Positions 6,224 through 9,053 of a stretch of 9,053 nucleotides of DNA are shown in pieces. The DNA is from Comamonadaceae bacterium (GTDB taxonomy: Bacteria > Pseudomonadota > Gammaproteobacteria > Burkholderiales > Burkholderiaceae_C). Made by a program: the position numbers and the translations under genes. The notes beneath the pieces are model-generated. The model was not told the DNA's origin and searched no databases. It worked only from the letters and a program-made list of their open reading frames with translations. The DNA lies in the NCBI GenBank assembly GCA_947455585.1, contig CANGOY010000066.1, positions 1 to 9,053 on the forward strand, written 5' to 3'. Numbering within the stretch: the first letter of the stretch is position 1; each line of letters opens with the position of its first letter.

Positions 6224-6401
6224 TTTCGATTTCAGTTTCAGACGCCATGCGCATCAGCGCGCCAAACAACTTGGAATGCGGCGTCAACACTAGATTTCCA
6301 ATTCAATCTCCCACCAATACTGAGCGCAAACAGGTGTCAAAAATCGTGCGTGCAAGACACTTCATTTATTGAAATTTCAAATGTAATCATTTCCTACCAA
6401 A

Positions 6402-6417
6402 ACACTACCCGTAGCGT
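6402..6417 (+). promoter_or_regulatory. NrdR box 1 (distal, more divergent)
   Basis: ACACTACCCGTAGCGT keeps the outer ACAC...GxGT half-sites and the flanking TA steps of the NrdR consensus (ACACWATATWTWGTGT-like), but its centre is GC. It begins exactly 32 bp upstream of the second box, the spacing expected for paired NrdR sites (about three helical turns). It lies just upstream of the -35 element. Confidence 0.75.
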
Positions 6418-6418
6418 A

Positions 6419-6447
6419 TTGGCACATGGTCGAACACCAGATATAGT
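6419..6447 (+). promoter_or_regulatory. Sigma70-type promoter of nrdA
   Basis: TTGGCA (-35, 6419-6424) and TATAGT (-10, 6442-6447) are separated by an ideal 17 bp. Each matches the consensus at 5 of 6 positions. The -10 lies inside NrdR box 2 and the -35 sits between the boxes. Transcription should start near 6454, giving a leader of about 75 nt. Confidence 0.8.
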
Positions 6448-6449
6448 GT
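6434..6449 (+). promoter_or_regulatory. NrdR box 2 (proximal, near consensus)
   Basis: ACACCAGATATAGTGT has perfect ACAC/GTGT arms and an AT-rich centre, close to the NrdR consensus. It covers the -10 element, so NrdR bound here would block RNA polymerase. NrdR is an ATP-cone repressor of ribonucleotide reductase genes in most bacteria. Confidence 0.85.
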
Positions 6450-6512
6450 CGACTTGAATTTTTTAAAAGTGGTCATGACACCGCTTTTTCTACGCACGAT
6501 TGAACTGCTCAC

Positions 6513-6519
6513 AAGGAAG
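6513..6519 (+). promoter_or_regulatory. Shine-Dalgarno site of nrdA
   Basis: AAGGAAG lies 9 nt before ATG 6529. The in-frame ATGs at 6565 and 6616 lack a comparable site, so 6529 is the preferred start. Confidence 0.65.
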
Positions 6520-6528
6520 AAAAAAGAC

Positions 6529-9053
6529 ATGCAAACCGCAGAAACCGCTGTGCACTCCACATCAATGGGCCACGCCTCTATCGCGCACGACCGCGCGGCC
6601 ACAGAGACGCCCACCATGTTGACGCACTACCAAATCATTCGCCGCAACGGCGCCGTGGTTCCTTTCGAACCCGCCAAGATTGCAGTGGCCATGATGAAGG
6701 CATTTTTAGCCGTGCACGGCACACAAGGCGCGGCATCTGCCAGCGTTCGTGAGATGGTCGAAGCACTCACCCAAGCCGTGGTCCGCGCACTGATGCGCTC
6801 ACGTCCAGGCGGCGGCACCTTCCATATTGAAGATGTGCAAGACCAAGTGGAGTTGGGCTTGATGCGCGGCGGTCACCACGAAATCGCACGCGCTTACGTG
6901 CTCTACCGCGAAAGCCGTAACCAAGAACGCGCGCACATCAAAGAAGAGCAAGCACCAGCCGCCCCCACTTTGCACGTGATCGACAACGGCCAACGCGTGG
7001 CCTTGGACTTGAACAACCTCAAACGCCTGATCAACGATTCATGCGCTGGCTTGGGTGCTGACGTCAAGCCAGACCCCATCATGGCTGAGACCATGCGAAA
7101 CCTGTACGACGGTGTGCCCATGGAGGAGGTCTACAAGGCTGCCATCTTGGCGACACGTACGCTGATCGAGAAAGACCCAGACTACACCTACGCCACCGCA
7201 CGTTTGTTGATGCACACCATCGCCAAAGAAGTGCTGGGCAAAGAAGTGCTGCACGCAGACATGGGCCAGCACTACGCTGAGTACTTCCCACAGTTCATCC
7301 AAAAAGGCGTGGACAACGACTTGCTCGACCCAGCCATGTTGCAGTTCGACCTGCCACGCTTGGGCTCAGCTCTCAAAGCCAGCCGTGATTTGCAATTCGA
7401 TTACCTCGGCCTGCAAACCCTGTATGACCGCTACTTCTTGCACGTGCGCAAGAACCGCATCGAATTGCCACAAGCTTTCTTCATGCGCGTGGCCATGGGC
7501 CTGTCTCTCAACGAAGTTGACCGTGAAGCCCGTGCCATTGAGTTCTACGAAGTGCTGTCGTCATTCGACTTCATGTCGAGCACGCCTACGCTGTTCAACA
7601 GCGGCACTTTGCGCTCGCAGCTCTCCAGCTGTTACCTGTCAACCGTGCCTGACCACTTGGATGGCATTTATGAGTTGATCAAAGAAAACGCTTTGCTGTC
7701 TAAATTTGCCGGCGGCTTGGGCAACGACTGGACGCGCGTGCGTGCTTTGGGCAGCCACATCAAGGGCACCAATGGCGAATCACAAGGTGTGGTGCCATTC
7801 TTGAAGGTCGTCAACGACACCGCCGTGGCGGTGAACCAAGGCGGCAAGCGCAAAGGCGCTGTGTGTACCTATTTGGAAACTTGGCACTTGGACATCGAAG
7901 AGTTCCTCGAGTTGCGCAAGAACACAGGTGACGACCGCCGTCGTACCCACGACATGAATACCGCCAACTGGATTCCAGACTTGTTCATGCGTCGCGTCAT
8001 GGAAAAAGGCGAGTGGACCTTGTTCTCTCCTTCTGACGTGCCTGATTTGCACGACTTGTTCGGCGCTGAATTCGAAAAAGCCTATGTGGCCTACGAAGCC
8101 AAAGCCAAGCGTGGCGAAATCAAGCCAAGCAAAACCATGCAAGCCAGCGACATGTGGCGCAAGATGCTCACTATGTTGTTTGAAACTGGCCACCCATGGA
8201 TCACGTTCAAAGACCCATGCAACGTGCGTTCACCCCAACAGCACGTGGGCGTGGTGCACTCGTCCAACCTGTGCACAGAGATCACACTCAACACCAGCGA
8301 CACCGAAACTGCGGTGTGTAACTTGGGCTCCGTCAACCTGTCTCAACACTTGAAAGACGGTCCTAACGGCAAAGAACTCGACCACGACAAGCTCAAGCGC
8401 ACCATCAAAGTGGCCATGCGCATGCTCGACAACGTGATCGACATCAACTACTACGCCGTCAAAAAAGCGCGTGACTCTAACCTGCGTCACCGCCCTGTCG
8501 GCATGGGCATCATGGCCTTCCAAGACAGCTTGTACGAAATGCGCGTGCCTTACGCCTCACAAGCCGCGGTTGAGTTTGCTGACCGCTCCATGGAAGCCGT
8601 TTGCTACTACGCCTACTGGGCGTCGTCTGAATTGGCCAAAGAGCGCGGCCAATACGCCAGCTACAAAGGCTCGCTGTGGGACAAAGGCATCTTGCCTATC
8701 GACTCACTCGACATGTTGTCGCAAGCACGCGGCGGCTACCTCGAAGTGGATCGCAGCAAGACCATGGATTGGGACGCTCTGCGCGCCAAGATAGCAAAAG
8801 ACGGCATGCGGAACTCAAACTGCGTGGCCATCGCGCCAACAGCCACCATCTCCAACATCATTGGTGTGGATGCTTCCATCGAGCCTTGCTTTGGCAACTT
8901 GTCCGTCAAGTCCAACTTGTCGGGCGAGTTCACCATCATCAACCACTACTTGGTGCACGACTTGAAGCGCCTCGGTTTGTGGGACGACGTGATGGTCATG
9001 GACCTGAAGCACTTTGACGGCTCTCTGCGCCCCATCGACCGCGTGCCACAAGA
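6529..9053 (+). CDS. nrdA: NrdA, class Ia ribonucleoside-diphosphate reductase alpha subunit (3' truncated)
   Basis: NrdA is the catalytic subunit that, with the radical-generating NrdB, reduces NDPs to dNDPs. The frame stays open to the window edge (841 residues seen, stop not reached; I estimate about 85-90% of the protein). A 29-residue polar leader precedes ATP cone 1 (about 33-140; QIIRRNGAVVPFEPAKI). A second cone-like module (about 148-226; HVIDNGQRVALDLNNLK) has Ile-Asp where the E. coli cone has Lys9-Arg10, and it runs into the catalytic barrel. Active-site residues are visible: Cys368 (SSCYLS, E. coli Cys225), Asn580, Cys582 and Glu584 (SNLCTE; Asn437, Cys439, Glu441) and Cys597 (VCNLGS; Cys462). 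APTATISN replaces the E. coli PSETSS phosphate-binding loop, placing it in a different NrdA subgroup from the enterobacterial enzyme, closer to the two-cone Pseudomonas type. The radical-transfer tyrosines (E. coli Tyr730/731) and C-terminal CxxC lie beyond the window. Expression is probably NrdR-repressed. nrdB is expected just downstream but cannot be seen. Confidence 0.96.
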   Translation, partial: MQTAETAVHSTSMGHASIAHDRAATETPTMLTHYQIIRRNGAVVPFEPAKIAVAMMKAFLAVHGTQGAASASVREMVEALTQAVVRALMRSRPGGGTFHIEDVQDQVELGLMRGGHHEIARAYVLYRESRNQERAHIKEEQAPAAPTLHVIDNGQRVALDLNNLKRLINDSCAGLGADVKPDPIMAETMRNLYDGVPMEEVYKAAILATRTLIEKDPDYTYATARLLMHTIAKEVLGKEVLHADMGQHYAEYFPQFIQKGVDNDLLDPAMLQFDLPRLGSALKASRDLQFDYLGLQTLYDRYFLHVRKNRIELPQAFFMRVAMGLSLNEVDREARAIEFYEVLSSFDFMSSTPTLFNSGTLRSQLSSCYLSTVPDHLDGIYELIKENALLSKFAGGLGNDWTRVRALGSHIKGTNGESQGVVPFLKVVNDTAVAVNQGGKRKGAVCTYLETWHLDIEEFLELRKNTGDDRRRTHDMNTANWIPDLFMRRVMEKGEWTLFSPSDVPDLHDLFGAEFEKAYVAYEAKAKRGEIKPSKTMQASDMWRKMLTMLFETGHPWITFKDPCNVRSPQQHVGVVHSSNLCTEITLNTSDTETAVCNLGSVNLSQHLKDGPNGKELDHDKLKRTIKVAMRMLDNVIDINYYAVKKARDSNLRHRPVGMGIMAFQDSLYEMRVPYASQAAVEFADRSMEAVCYYAYWASSELAKERGQYASYKGSLWDKGILPIDSLDMLSQARGGYLEVDRSKTMDWDALRAKIAKDGMRNSNCVAIAPTATISNIIGVDASIEPCFGNLSVKSNLSGEFTIINHYLVHDLKRLGLWDDVMVMDLKHFDGSLRPIDRVPQ

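Larger units (their letters stand above)
6176..6528. other. AT-rich intergenic region between ampD and nrdA
   Basis: This 353-bp gap holds the nrdA control region in its right third (6402-6456) and a 75-nt untranslated leader before nrdA. The left part contains a short hairpin after ampD (6207-6223), an A-run (6192-6199) and a 12-bp palindrome at 6369-6380. The short open frames I can see in it have no coding character or ribosome binding site. Confidence 0.6.

Noticed and set aside
6241..6301. Inverted repeats GACGCC/GGCGTC (6241-6246, 6280-6285) and TTGGAA/TTCCAA (6271-6276, 6296-6301) as a structured RNA or riboswitch
   Set aside because: Both are 6-bp stems with long loops, they overlap each other, they lie upstream of the predicted nrdA transcription start, and they match no known RNA family. 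Chance is the simplest explanation.
6206..6457. Short open frame of 83 codons in the ampD-nrdA gap
   Set aside because: It has no ribosome binding site and no domain-like composition, and it runs through the NrdR boxes and promoter.
1..9053. Defence system, prophage, insertion sequence, CRISPR array or tRNA gene
   Set aside because: I saw no transposase, integrase, nuclease or toxin-antitoxin motifs, no direct repeat arrays and no tRNA cloverleaf. Nearly all of the window is accounted for by housekeeping genes.

Overview
This looks like a chromosomal housekeeping segment of a betaproteobacterium, most likely order Burkholderiales and probably a freshwater Comamonadaceae (Limnohabitans/Rhodoferax type). 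The placement is inferred from the character of MiaB, Ffh, AmpD and the two-cone NrdA, from the gene order, and from moderate GC content. No database search was run. There is no sign of mobile elements, CRISPR, tRNA or rRNA genes, or a horizontally acquired island.

Layout: (1) Positions 2-175 hold the C-terminal end of an unidentified + strand membrane protein. (2) Positions 256-1461 (-) encode a membrane-anchored alpha-carbonic anhydrase with a long coiled-coil/helical stalk, followed on its own strand by a strong intrinsic terminator (192-228). (3) After a 264-bp divergent intergenic region comes miaB (1726-3069, +), the tRNA ms2i6A37 methylthiotransferase. (4) A bidirectional terminator with a GCAA tetraloop separates miaB from the convergent ffh (3140-4522, -), the SRP GTPase. 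(5) Divergent from ffh, a compact + strand cluster encodes a YpjD/CcsA-like membrane protein (4580-5392), a 70-residue membrane-anchored zinc-ribbon-like protein of PP0621 type (5389-5601, 4-bp ATGA overlap) and AmpD (5606-6175), the 1,6-anhydro-N-acetylmuramyl amidase of peptidoglycan recycling. (6) A 353-bp AT-rich intergenic region carries a textbook NrdR-regulated promoter: two NrdR boxes 32 bp apart, with a sigma70-type -35 between them and the -10 inside the second box. (7) It drives nrdA (6529 to the window end), a class Ia ribonucleotide reductase large subunit with two N-terminal ATP-cone modules, cut off by the window after 841 residues.

The genes serve separate core functions: CO2/bicarbonate interconversion in the periplasm, tRNA modification, membrane protein targeting, envelope or cytochrome-related membrane function, cell-wall recycling and dNTP synthesis. 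I found no evidence for a new multi-gene system. The points most worth a second look are the architecture and active-site substitution of the carbonic anhydrase, the NrdR promoter geometry, and the pairing of an intact and an apparently degenerate ATP cone in NrdA.
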